NCBI RefSeq assembly: GCF_008728855.1
Contig: NZ_CP042906.1
Location: 3,709,570-3,773,569, forward strand
DNA: 64,000 nucleotides
Direction of reading: 5' to 3'
Origin: Hypericibacter terrae
GTDB lineage: Bacteria; Pseudomonadota; Alphaproteobacteria; Dongiales; Dongiaceae
How positions within the stretch are numbered: position 1 is the first letter of the stretch; each line of letters opens with the position of its first letter. The notes beneath the pieces are model-generated. The model was not told the origin of the DNA. It saw nothing but the letters and a program-made list of their open reading frames with translations, and made no database searches. Positions 51,525 through 59,278 of this stretch are shown here, piece by piece. A program made the translations under genes and the position numbers.

Positions 51525-52073
51525 ATGGCTGAGCAAGAAGGAAAAGTGCCGGTAAAGCCCGGCGAAAAGAGTGCCGAGCGCGCGCCGTCCACGGATGTCT
51601 GGCAGCCGTTTCAGAACCTCCGGCAAGAGGTCGACCGGCTGTTCGAAGACTTCGGCCATGGCTTCTGGCGCCTGCCAAGCCGCCGCAGCCCGTTCGAGAC
51701 CGAGCCTTTCTGGCGGCGCACTGCGCTCTCGGCCTCCGCCCCGGCCGTCGATGTGGTCGAGAAGGAAACGGCCTACGAGATCACGGCGGAACTGCCGGGC
51801 ATGGATGAGAAGAACATCGAGCTTACGGTCGCCGACGACATGCTGACGATCAAGGGCGAGAAGCGCGAGGAGAAGGAGGAGAAGAAGAAAGACTACTACC
51901 TCTCCGAGCGCCGATTCGGCTCCTTCGAGCGTTCGTTCCGCCTGCCCGAGGGCGTGGAATCGGACAAGGTCGAAGCCAGCTTCAAGAAGGGCGTCCTTAC
52001 CGTGACCCTGCCGAAAACGCCCGAAGCTCAGAAGAAGCCCAAAGAAAAGAAGATTGCCATCAAGACTTCATGA
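51525..52073 (+). CDS. Hsp20/alpha-crystallin small heat-shock protein
   Basis: A 182-residue small heat-shock protein: an N-terminal arm with PFQNLRQEVDRLFEDF, the alpha-crystallin domain (about 75-165: AVDVVEKETAYEITAELPGMDEKNIEL, FERSFRLPEGVE, ASFKKGVLTVTLPK) and a C-terminal IAI of the I-x-I oligomer-anchoring motif. It is an ATP-independent holdase that passes clients to GroEL-type chaperones, one of which is encoded next. The ATG at 51525 follows GAGGAG; it is the first gene of a three-gene stress cluster. Confidence 0.92.
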   Translation: MAEQEGKVPVKPGEKSAERAPSTDVWQPFQNLRQEVDRLFEDFGHGFWRLPSRRSPFETEPFWRRTALSASAPAVDVVEKETAYEITAELPGMDEKNIELTVADDMLTIKGEKREEKEEKKKDYYLSERRFGSFERSFRLPEGVESDKVEASFKKGVLTVTLPKTPEAQKKPKEKKIAIKTS

Positions 52074-52223
52074 CTGGAGGCCCGGTCGTAGGACGGTGGC
52101 GGCGCTCGCGCCGCCTGGGTACCACCACCCCGCTTCCGACCGGGCCCTCTCTTTTCCTTTGGCCTCCGATCATGTTGGCGCCGTCTCCCTGCTGGATACC
52201 ACCATTGTCGAGGATCATTCGCC

Positions 52224-53849
52224 ATGGCCTACAAGCAGGTTCTCTTCCGCTCCGCCGCCCGCGACAAAATCCTTCGCGGGACCGCTCAGCTTGCGGACGC
52301 GGTGCGCGTCACATTGGGCCCGCGCTCCAAGTCGGTTCTGATCCAGAAGAAATGGGGTGCGCCGATCGTCTGCAATGACGGCGTCACCATTGCCAAGGAG
52401 TTCGAACTCAAGGACGCCGAGGAAAATCTGGGCGCCCAGATGCTGCGCCAGGCCGCGGAGAAGACCGGCGAGGTCGTGGGCGATGGGACCAGCACCGCTA
52501 CAATTCTGGCCCATGCCATATTCGCCGACGGCGTCCGCAATGTCGTGGCGGGCGCCAGCGCGATCGATCTCAAGCGCGGCCTCGATCGCGCGACCAGGGT
52601 CGCGGTCGAGGCGCTGAAAGCCATGTCGCGTCCCGTCCGCACGCGCAAGGAGAAGGCGCAGGTCGCGACCATCTCCGCCCACAACGATCCGGCGATCGGC
52701 GAGTTGGTGGCCGACGCGATGGAGAAGGTCGGCAACGAGGGCGTCATCACCCTCGAGGAATCCAAAACCACCGAAACCGCGCTGGACGTGGTCGAGGGCA
52801 TGCAGTTCGATCGGGGTTTCGTCTCTCCCTATTTCATCAATAATCCGGAGAAGATGGAGACGGCACTCGAAGACGTCCTCCTGCTGCTGCTCGATCACAA
52901 AATCAGCAACCTCAAGGATCTGCTGCCGCTTCTCGACCAGGTGGTGAAATCGGCGCGGCCCCTTCTCGTGATCGCGGAGGACGTGGAAGGAGAGGCGCTG
53001 GCGACGCTGATCGTCAACCAGCTCCGCGGCACGCTCAAAAGCTGCGCCGTCAAGGCGCCGGGCTTCGGGGACCGGCGCAAGGCGATGCTGCAGGACATCG
53101 CGATCCTGACCGGCGGCACGCTGATCTCCGAGGAGCTCGGCCTGAAGCTGGAGAATATCACCATCGCGGAGCTGGGCCGGGCCAAGCGCGTGGTGGTCGA
53201 CAAGGACAACACCACCATCATCGGCGGCGCCGGCAAGCGCGCCGAGATCGATGGCCGCATCCAGCAGATTCGCCGCGAAATCGAAAAGACCACCAGCGAT
53301 TACGACCGCGAGAAGCTGCAGGAGCGGTTGGCCAAGCTCGCCGGCGGCGTGGCGGTGATCCGGGTAGGGGCGCCGGCCGAGGCCGAGATGAAATCGAAGA
53401 AGGAAGCGCTCGAAGACGCGATCAGCGCCACCAAGGCCGCGGTCGCGGAGGGCATCGTGCCGGGGGGCGGGCTGGCGCTGCTGCGCTGCACTCAGGCCGT
53501 CTCGGCGGAAGAGGCGAAGACCGACGGCGACGAGAAGACCGGCATCCAGGTGCTAAGGCGCGCCCTCGAGATCCCGACCCGGCAGATCGCCGAGAATTCC
53601 GCGGTCGACGGCGGCGTCGTGGTCGCGCGCATGCTGGAGGGCGCAGGCAATCTGGGATTCGATGCCGCGCAGAAGCGCTATGTCGATCTGGTCGAAGCCG
53701 GCATCATCGACCCCACCAAGGTGGTGCGCATCGCCCTTGAAAATGCCGTCTCCGTCGCCAGCGTGCTCCTGCTGACGGAGGCGACCATGACCGAGATCGA
53801 CGAACCGAAGAAGGAAACGGCGGCGTCGGAAGCTGCCATGGGGATGTAA
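52224..53849 (+). CDS. groEL: GroEL-family chaperonin, solitary paralogue
   Basis: A 541-residue 60-kDa chaperonin with [44 protein letters not shown] (ATP site Asp), the apical domain and [20 protein letters not shown]. The N-terminus begins [19 protein letters not shown], different from the housekeeping MAAKDVKF type, and the C-terminus ends ASEAAMGM without the GGM repeat tail. No groES is adjacent. These point to a specialised second GroEL, induced with Hsp20 and the alcohol dehydrogenase, rather than the essential copy. A 150-base gap separates it from hsp20. Confidence 0.93.
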   Translation: MAYKQVLFRSAARDKILRGTAQLADAVRVTLGPRSKSVLIQKKWGAPIVCNDGVTIAKEFELKDAEENLGAQMLRQAAEKTGEVVGDGTSTATILAHAIFADGVRNVVAGASAIDLKRGLDRATRVAVEALKAMSRPVRTRKEKAQVATISAHNDPAIGELVADAMEKVGNEGVITLEESKTTETALDVVEGMQFDRGFVSPYFINNPEKMETALEDVLLLLLDHKISNLKDLLPLLDQVVKSARPLLVIAEDVEGEALATLIVNQLRGTLKSCAVKAPGFGDRRKAMLQDIAILTGGTLISEELGLKLENITIAELGRAKRVVVDKDNTTIIGGAGKRAEIDGRIQQIRREIEKTTSDYDREKLQERLAKLAGGVAVIRVGAPAEAEMKSKKEALEDAISATKAAVAEGIVPGGGLALLRCTQAVSAEEAKTDGDEKTGIQVLRRALEIPTRQIAENSAVDGGVVVARMLEGAGNLGFDAAQKRYVDLVEAGIIDPTKVVRIALENAVSVASVLLLTEATMTEIDEPKKETAASEAAMGM

Positions 53850-53930
53850 AGCGGGTATGCTGGTCGTCATGTTCCGCCGTCGTTGAATGGGATGGGCGTC
53901 GGCGGCAGGGACTTACGGAAAACCCGATCC

Positions 53931-54917
53931 ATGCGCGCAATGATCCTTGCCAAACCTCAGGCGGCGCTGCGCCTGGAAGAACGACCGAACCCGCCCCGAC
54001 CGGGTCCCCATGAGGTCCTGATCCGCGTCCATGCCTGCGGCGTCTGCCGGACGGATCTGCATATCGTCGACGGCGAACTGACCTCGCCCAAGCTTCCCCT
54101 GGTTCCCGGTCACGAGATCGTCGGAATCGTGACCGAGACCGGTCCTGGCGTCGAGCAGCTTCATCCCGGCGACCGGGTGGGCGTGCCCTGGCTGGGCTGG
54201 ACCTGCGGCGCTTGCGAATATTGCCGCAGCGGGCGGGAGAATCTCTGCGCCAGCGCGCGATTCACCGGCTACCAGATCGACGGCGGGTTCGCCGATTACA
54301 CGGTCGCGCATGAGCGATTCTGTTTCCCCATCCCGTCGCGCTTCTCCGATGTCGAGGCGGCGCCCCTGCTCTGTGCCGGTCTCATCGGCTATCGGGCGCT
54401 TCGCCTCGCCGGCGATGCGGGAAAGCTGGGTCTCTATGGCTTCGGCGCGGCGGCGCATATCGCCATCCAGGTGGCGCGCCATCGCGGCCAGCAGGTTTTC
54501 GCCTTCACCAAGCCCGGCGACACGGCCGGCCAGGATTTCGCGCGCGGGCTGGGTGCCGTCTGGGCGGGCGGCTCCGATGGCCTGCCGCCGGAACCGCTCG
54601 ACGCCGCCCTGATCTTCGCGCCCGTGGGTGCGCTCGTGCCGGCCGCTCTCCGGGCCACGGGAAAAGGCGGAACCGTGGTCTGCGCCGGGATTCACATGAG
54701 CGACATCCCCAGCTTCCCCTATCGAATCCTGTGGGAAGAACGCATGGTTCGTTCGGTGGCCAATCTGACCCGTCGGGATGGCGAGGAATTCCTCGCCATC
54801 GCCCAGGCGGTTCCCGTCCACACGACGACCACGGCCTTTCCCCTGGCGGAGGCCAACGATGCCCTGGCGCGGCTGCGCGAGGGACGCATCGAAGGCGCCG
54901 CGGTGCTGGTTCCCTGA
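53931..54917 (+). CDS. Zinc-dependent alcohol dehydrogenase (AdhA type)
   Basis: A 328-residue medium-chain dehydrogenase. Catalytic zinc ligands are Cys in GVCRTDLH and His in VPGHEIVG; the structural zinc cluster is CGACEYCRSGRENLC. The nucleotide-binding motif is GLYGFGAAAHIAIQ. Members reduce aldehydes or oxidise alcohols with NAD(P). Chaperone plus alcohol dehydrogenase clusters are frequent in low-oxygen stress regulons, consistent with the upstream FNR-like box. The ATG at 53931 (MRAMILAKP) is the family start; a TTG at 53883 is in frame but gives an atypical N-terminus. A terminator follows. Confidence 0.9.
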   Translation: MRAMILAKPQAALRLEERPNPPRPGPHEVLIRVHACGVCRTDLHIVDGELTSPKLPLVPGHEIVGIVTETGPGVEQLHPGDRVGVPWLGWTCGACEYCRSGRENLCASARFTGYQIDGGFADYTVAHERFCFPIPSRFSDVEAAPLLCAGLIGYRALRLAGDAGKLGLYGFGAAAHIAIQVARHRGQQVFAFTKPGDTAGQDFARGLGAVWAGGSDGLPPEPLDAALIFAPVGALVPAALRATGKGGTVVCAGIHMSDIPSFPYRILWEERMVRSVANLTRRDGEEFLAIAQAVPVHTTTTAFPLAEANDALARLREGRIEGAAVLVP

Positions 54918-54924
54918 GGCGAGA

Positions 54925-54949
54925 CCCTCCTTCCCGGGGAGGGCGTTTT
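54925..54949 (+). terminator. Putative intrinsic terminator after the alcohol dehydrogenase
   Basis: CCCTCC (54925-54930) pairs with GGAGGG (54938-54943), followed by CGTTTTC. The stem is short but GC-only and begins eight bases after the stop. The rest of the gap to 55158 holds nothing recognisable. Confidence 0.5.
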
Positions 54950-55158
54950 CCGACCGAAACCCGCCGGCTTCCGCCTTGACCGGTTGAAAGCGGCCGACGC
55001 ATTCTCCCCGGCGCCGGGATGCCCCGGGACGGCTCCGCCGCCCCGGGATATCCTCCCCCATCGACCGGCCTGAGGGACCGACAAGGTCGCCCAGGTGCGG
55101 CGCCCGTCACTGTTCCAGCGGCTCACAGGCCAGCGACACTCAGGAAAGAACCACTCGG

Positions 55159-57594
55159 ATGAAATCGCATACCCAGGTCGCCGTGATCGGCGGTGGCGTC
55201 GTCGGCTGCAGCGTGCTGTACCACCTGACCAAGGCCGGCTGGAAAGACGTGGTGCTGATCGAGCGCGACCAGCTCACCTCGGGCTCGACCTGGCATGCGG
55301 CCGGCGGCTTCCACACCCTCAATGGCGATCCCAACGTCGCCAAGCTCCAGGGCTACACCATCGGCCTCTATGACGAGCTCGAGAAGATCTCGGGCCAGTC
55401 CTGCGGATTGCACCGCTCGGGCGGGCTGATGCTGGCCGACACGCCGGAGCGCATGGAATGGCTGAAGATGGCGCATGCCCGCGCGCGCTATCTGGGCCTC
55501 GAGACCGAGCTCCTCACCGCCAAGGAAGCGCAGGAGCTTTTCCCGCTGATGGAGGCGAAGCACTTCGTCGGCGCCATGCTCGACAAGGCCGACGGCAATC
55601 TCGACCCCTCCGGCACAACGCACGCCTATGCCAAGTCGGCACGCATCGCCGGCGCCGAGATCTATCTCAAGACGCGCGTGAAGGAGCTCAAGCCCCGCAA
55701 GGACGGGAGCTGGGACGTCATCACCGAGCAGGGCAACATCCAGGCCGAGCATGTCGTCAATTGCGGCGGCCTCTGGGCCCGCGAGGTCGGCCGCATGGTG
55801 GGCTTGGAGCTGCCGGTGCTGGCGATGGAGCATATGTATCTCGTGACCGACGAGATGCCCGAGGTCGTCGCCTTCAACAAGGAACGCGGCCACGAGCTGC
55901 CGCATGCGATCGACTTCAAGGCCGAGATCTATATGCGCCAGGAGCGCAGCGGCATGGTGCTCGGCACCTATGAGAAAGATTGCCGCCCCTGGCAACCGCG
56001 CCAGACGCCGTGGGACTTCGGCACCGAGCTGCTGGAGCCCGATCTCGAGCGCATCGCGCCCTCGCTCGAGCTGGGCCATAAGCATTTCCCGGCCATGGCC
56101 AAGGCTGGCATCAAGCGCATCATCAACGGCCCCTTCACCTTCTCGCCCGACGGCAATCCGCTGGTGGGCCCGGTCCAGGGCTTGAAGAATTTCTGGTGCG
56201 CCTGCGCCGTCATGGCGGGCTTCAGCCAGGGCGGCGGCGTCGGCCTCGCCCTCTCGCAATGGATGGTGAATGGCGATCCGGGCTTCGACGTCTGGGCCAT
56301 GGACGTCGCCCGCTTCGGCGAATGGGCGACCCGCTCCTACACCAACGAAAAGGTGCGCGAAAACTATTCGCGCCGCTTCTCGATCCGCTTCCCGAACGAG
56401 GAGCTGCCGGCGGCGCGCCCGCAGCAGACCACCTCGCTCTATGACGTGATGATCGCGCAGGGCGCCGTCATGGGCGACAGCTGGGGCCTCGAGACCCCGC
56501 TCTGGTTCGCGCCCAAGGGTACCGAGCCCAAGGACATCGTCTCCTTCCACCGCTCGAACGACTTCAAGCACGTCAAGGCGGAGTGTCTGGGCGTGCGCAA
56601 CGCCGTCGGCGTCACCGAGATCGCCAATTTCGCGAAGTACGAGTTCATGGGCCCCGGCGCCGAGGCCTTCCTGTCGCGGCTCATGACCAACAAGATGCCG
56701 CGCACCGGCCGACTCATCCTGACGCCGATGCTCAATCCCGAAGGCAAGCTGATCGGCGACTTCACGATCGCCAAGGCGTCCGATGAGCGCTTCATCATGT
56801 GGGGCTCGAGCCAGGCGCAGAAATATCATATGCGCTGGTTCGAGAAGCATCTGCCGGCCGACGGCTCAGTCGCGATCCGCCGTTACGACATGGATCTGGT
56901 GGGTCTCTCGATCGCGGGACCGAAGTCGCGCGAGCTGCTGCAGCGCCTGACCGACGAGGATGTCTCGAACGCCGCCTTCAAGTTCATGGATCATCGCTCC
57001 ATGGACATCGCCAATTTGCCGGCCATGATCAACCGCGTCACATATTCCGGCGATCTGGGTTACGAGATCTGGGTGGCGCCGGAATATCAGCGCCGCCTCT
57101 TCCTCGCGATCCACGAGGCCGGCAAGGATCTGGGGCTGATCAATTTCGGCATGCGCGCCCTCCTCTCGCTGCGGCTCGAGAAGAACTTCCCGACCTGGTA
57201 TCGCGAGCTGCGGCCGATCTATGGCGCGTTCGAGGCGGGCCTCGACCGCTTCGTCGATCTCACCAAGAACGACTTCATCGGCCGCGAGGCCGCCGTGAAG
57301 GAGAAGGAGACCGGCGGCAAGCTGCGCCGCGTGACCATGGTGGTCGAGGCGTCCGATGCCGACGTGCTGGGCGACGAACCGATCTGGCACAAAGGCCAGG
57401 TCATCGGCTGGGTGACGTCCGGCGGTTATGGCCATTATGTCGACAAGTCGCTGGCCCAGGGCTATGTGCCCAAGGAGCTCGCGGCCGACACGGCCAAGAG
57501 CGCCTTCGAGATCGAGATCCTCGGCGAACGCCGCAAGGCGACCATCATTACCGACCCGCTGTTCGACCCGGAAGCGAAGCGGATGCGCGGCTGA
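55159..57594 (+). CDS. FAD-dependent dimethylglycine/sarcosine dehydrogenase-like with GcvT domain
   Basis: An 811-residue two-domain enzyme. The N-terminal DAO domain has VAVIGGGVVGCSVLYHL and GSTWHAAGGFHT (the His region for covalent FAD in the family) and VVNCGGLWAREVGRM; the linker and C-terminal folate-binding GcvT/aminomethyltransferase half (about 430-811) includes FEYxGPGAEAFLSRLMTN, GYEIWVAP and GMRALLSLRLEKNFPTW. It would demethylate dimethylglycine or sarcosine and pass the one-carbon unit to tetrahydrofolate. It faces the soxBDAG operon 1.1 kb away, so both ends of the glycine-betaine route may be served here. The ATG at 55159 begins the flavin motif. Confidence 0.9.
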   Translation: MKSHTQVAVIGGGVVGCSVLYHLTKAGWKDVVLIERDQLTSGSTWHAAGGFHTLNGDPNVAKLQGYTIGLYDELEKISGQSCGLHRSGGLMLADTPERMEWLKMAHARARYLGLETELLTAKEAQELFPLMEAKHFVGAMLDKADGNLDPSGTTHAYAKSARIAGAEIYLKTRVKELKPRKDGSWDVITEQGNIQAEHVVNCGGLWAREVGRMVGLELPVLAMEHMYLVTDEMPEVVAFNKERGHELPHAIDFKAEIYMRQERSGMVLGTYEKDCRPWQPRQTPWDFGTELLEPDLERIAPSLELGHKHFPAMAKAGIKRIINGPFTFSPDGNPLVGPVQGLKNFWCACAVMAGFSQGGGVGLALSQWMVNGDPGFDVWAMDVARFGEWATRSYTNEKVRENYSRRFSIRFPNEELPAARPQQTTSLYDVMIAQGAVMGDSWGLETPLWFAPKGTEPKDIVSFHRSNDFKHVKAECLGVRNAVGVTEIANFAKYEFMGPGAEAFLSRLMTNKMPRTGRLILTPMLNPEGKLIGDFTIAKASDERFIMWGSSQAQKYHMRWFEKHLPADGSVAIRRYDMDLVGLSIAGPKSRELLQRLTDEDVSNAAFKFMDHRSMDIANLPAMINRVTYSGDLGYEIWVAPEYQRRLFLAIHEAGKDLGLINFGMRALLSLRLEKNFPTWYRELRPIYGAFEAGLDRFVDLTKNDFIGREAAVKEKETGGKLRRVTMVVEASDADVLGDEPIWHKGQVIGWVTSGGYGHYVDKSLAQGYVPKELAADTAKSAFEIEILGERRKATIITDPLFDPEAKRMRG

Positions 57595-57608
57595 CGAGCA
57601 GGCCGCCG

Positions 57609-58511
57609 ATGCTGAAATGGCTGACCGTCCCCGCGCTGCTGCTGTCGCTATTCGTGGCGGCAGCGCCCGCGGCGGCGGAGACGCTCGACACCACGCCGCG
57701 AACCGCGGTGATGTCGGCCTATCAGCCGGAATGGGTGCTACTCCAGTCCGAGCTGCAGGGCCGGAAGGACCACGCCGTCAATGGAACGGGCTTCGCGACC
57801 GGCACCCTCGAGGGCAAGCCGGTGCTGCTGTTCCTCAGCGGCATCAGCATGGTCAACGCGGCGATGACGACGCAGCTGGCGCTCGATCATTTCACCGTCG
57901 ATCGGATCGTCTTCTCCGGGATCGCCGGCGGTGTCGATCCGGATCTGACGATCGGCGACGTGGTGGTTCCCGAGCAGTGGAGCGAGTACCTCGAGGCGGT
58001 CTTCGCCCGCGAGAAGAGCGGCACCTACGAGCTGCCGGCGCATGCCGATAAGCCGGCCGCCCATTTCGGCATGATCTATCCGCAGCCCGTGAAGATCATC
58101 AACGGTGGCGAGACGGAGAAGCGCAACTGGTTCCCCGTCGACCCTGGGCTCCTCGCCGTCGCCAGGGCCGTCGCTAGCACGACCGTCCTGCAGGACTGCG
58201 CCGCGCAAAACTGCCTCGACCATCTGCCCAGGATCGTGGTCGGCGGCAACGGGGTCTCCGGTCAGGCCTTCGTCGACAACAAGGAATTCCGCGAATATGC
58301 GCGAAGCGCGTTCGCGGCCGAGGTCCTCGACATGGAGTCCGCGGCGGTCGCCCACGTCGCCTATGTCAATGCCAAGCCCTTCATCGCCTTCCGCAGCCTC
58401 TCCGACCTCGCCGGCGGGGGAGAAGGCGAGAACGAGATCGGCACGTTCTTCCAGCTGGCGTCGGACAATGCGGCGAAGGTGGTGAGAGCGTTCTTGAAGG
58501 CGCTGAAGTAA
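57609..58511 (+). CDS. Exported MTA/SAH nucleosidase-like phosphorylase-family protein
   Basis: A 300-residue PNP/UDP-phosphorylase-family protein preceded by a signal peptide (MLKWLTVPALLLSLFVAAAP, cleaved near AAA-ETL). The core shows SGIAGGVDPDLTIGDVVVPEQ, VLDMESAAVAHVAYV with the base- and ribose-binding Met-Glu-Ser, and FRSLSDLAGGG with the catalytic Asp; these match 5'-methylthioadenosine/SAH nucleosidase. Typical Mtn enzymes are cytosolic and about 230 residues; export is unusual and suggests nucleoside scavenging in the periplasm. It starts 14 bases after the dehydrogenase stop and is likely cotranscribed. A frame back to 56799 is antigenic noise inside the previous gene. Confidence 0.83.
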   Translation: MLKWLTVPALLLSLFVAAAPAAAETLDTTPRTAVMSAYQPEWVLLQSELQGRKDHAVNGTGFATGTLEGKPVLLFLSGISMVNAAMTTQLALDHFTVDRIVFSGIAGGVDPDLTIGDVVVPEQWSEYLEAVFAREKSGTYELPAHADKPAAHFGMIYPQPVKIINGGETEKRNWFPVDPGLLAVARAVASTTVLQDCAAQNCLDHLPRIVVGGNGVSGQAFVDNKEFREYARSAFAAEVLDMESAAVAHVAYVNAKPFIAFRSLSDLAGGGEGENEIGTFFQLASDNAAKVVRAFLKALK

Positions 58512-58583
58512 ATATGATCGCTACGCTCTACTGCGAAGCTTCGAGCGCGCTCGCCGATCGGCACAGCGTTCAATTCTGAAATA

Positions 58584-58673
58584 CCCCTCCCCCTACCCCC
58601 TCCCGCAAGGGGAGGGGGGTGAGATGTTTGTTGTCCCAGCCCCTCCCCTTGCGGGAGGGGGTAGGGGGAGGGG
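58584..58673. repeat. 34-bp perfect inverted pair of palindrome copies between convergent operons
   Basis: A 34-base palindrome copy (58584-58617) is followed 22 bases later by its exact reverse complement (58640-58673). Each half is the same unit as repeat copy 1. The pair can form a very long hairpin between the nucleosidase stop and the soxG stop, so it may serve as a two-way transcription block. The flank (GATCGCTACGCTC, TTCAATTCTGAA, 58513-58580) matches flanks of copies at 7425 and 11036-11108. Confidence 0.85.
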
Positions 58674-58684
58674 TGACTCTGGCT

Positions 58685-59278
58685 CTATCTCATCACATCA
58701 TATCCGACCGGCAGCGCCGCGTCGGTGAACCATTCCCAGATCGAGTGGGCGAAGGTCCGCATCGCACAGATCTCGTAGCGGTCGGCGGCGCTGCGATGGA
58801 CCAGGACCGGGGTATGATGCAGGCCCGTCAGGGCGAACTGCCCGAGCTTGAAGACATTGGGATCGAAGTCGATCGGGATGCCCTTGGCGAGCACCTCGCG
58901 CGCGGCCGTGCCCTCGATGAAGATCCGCGTACGGCTGTGCGAGAGCGGCAGGATCGAGCCGACCGCGGGCGACACGGTCTGCGACAAACGCTCGGCCAGA
59001 TCGTCCTTCTCGGGTCCGACGATCCAGAAATGCTCGGGGCCCACGCGCATGACGGTGCGGCCTTGCACCGAGACGCCATCGCCGACCCTGGCTGGCAGGC
59101 TAGCTCCCAACAGCGAGGCCAGCGCCGCCTCGAACGAAGCGGCCTGGTCCGGAAAGCCCGAGGCCTGGACCAGCGACCAGCCGCGGACTTCGCCCAGTTT
59201 CACGCCTCGCTCGCCCTTGGCGCCCTCATGGCCGCCCTGCTGCAGGTCCTTCTCCAGCGCCGATCGCCGCTCAAGCAT
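58685..59278 (-). CDS. soxG: Sarcosine oxidase gamma subunit
   Basis: A 197-residue SoxG protein: LERRSALEKDLQQGG near the start, then VSVQGRTVMRVGPEHFWIVGP and LPLSHSRTRIFIEGTAAREVLAKGIPIDFD, which are typical of the GcvT-like gamma subunit, ending TFAHSIWEWFTDAALPVGYDV. The ATG at 59278 overlaps the soxA stop by eight bases; a frame to 59395 lies inside soxA. It completes the heterotetrameric sarcosine oxidase. Confidence 0.9.
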   Translation of the reverse strand: MLERRSALEKDLQQGGHEGAKGERGVKLGEVRGWSLVQASGFPDQAASFEAALASLLGASLPARVGDGVSVQGRTVMRVGPEHFWIVGPEKDDLAERLSQTVSPAVGSILPLSHSRTRIFIEGTAAREVLAKGIPIDFDPNVFKLGQFALTGLHHTPVLVHRSAADRYEICAMRTFAHSIWEWFTDAALPVGYDVMR

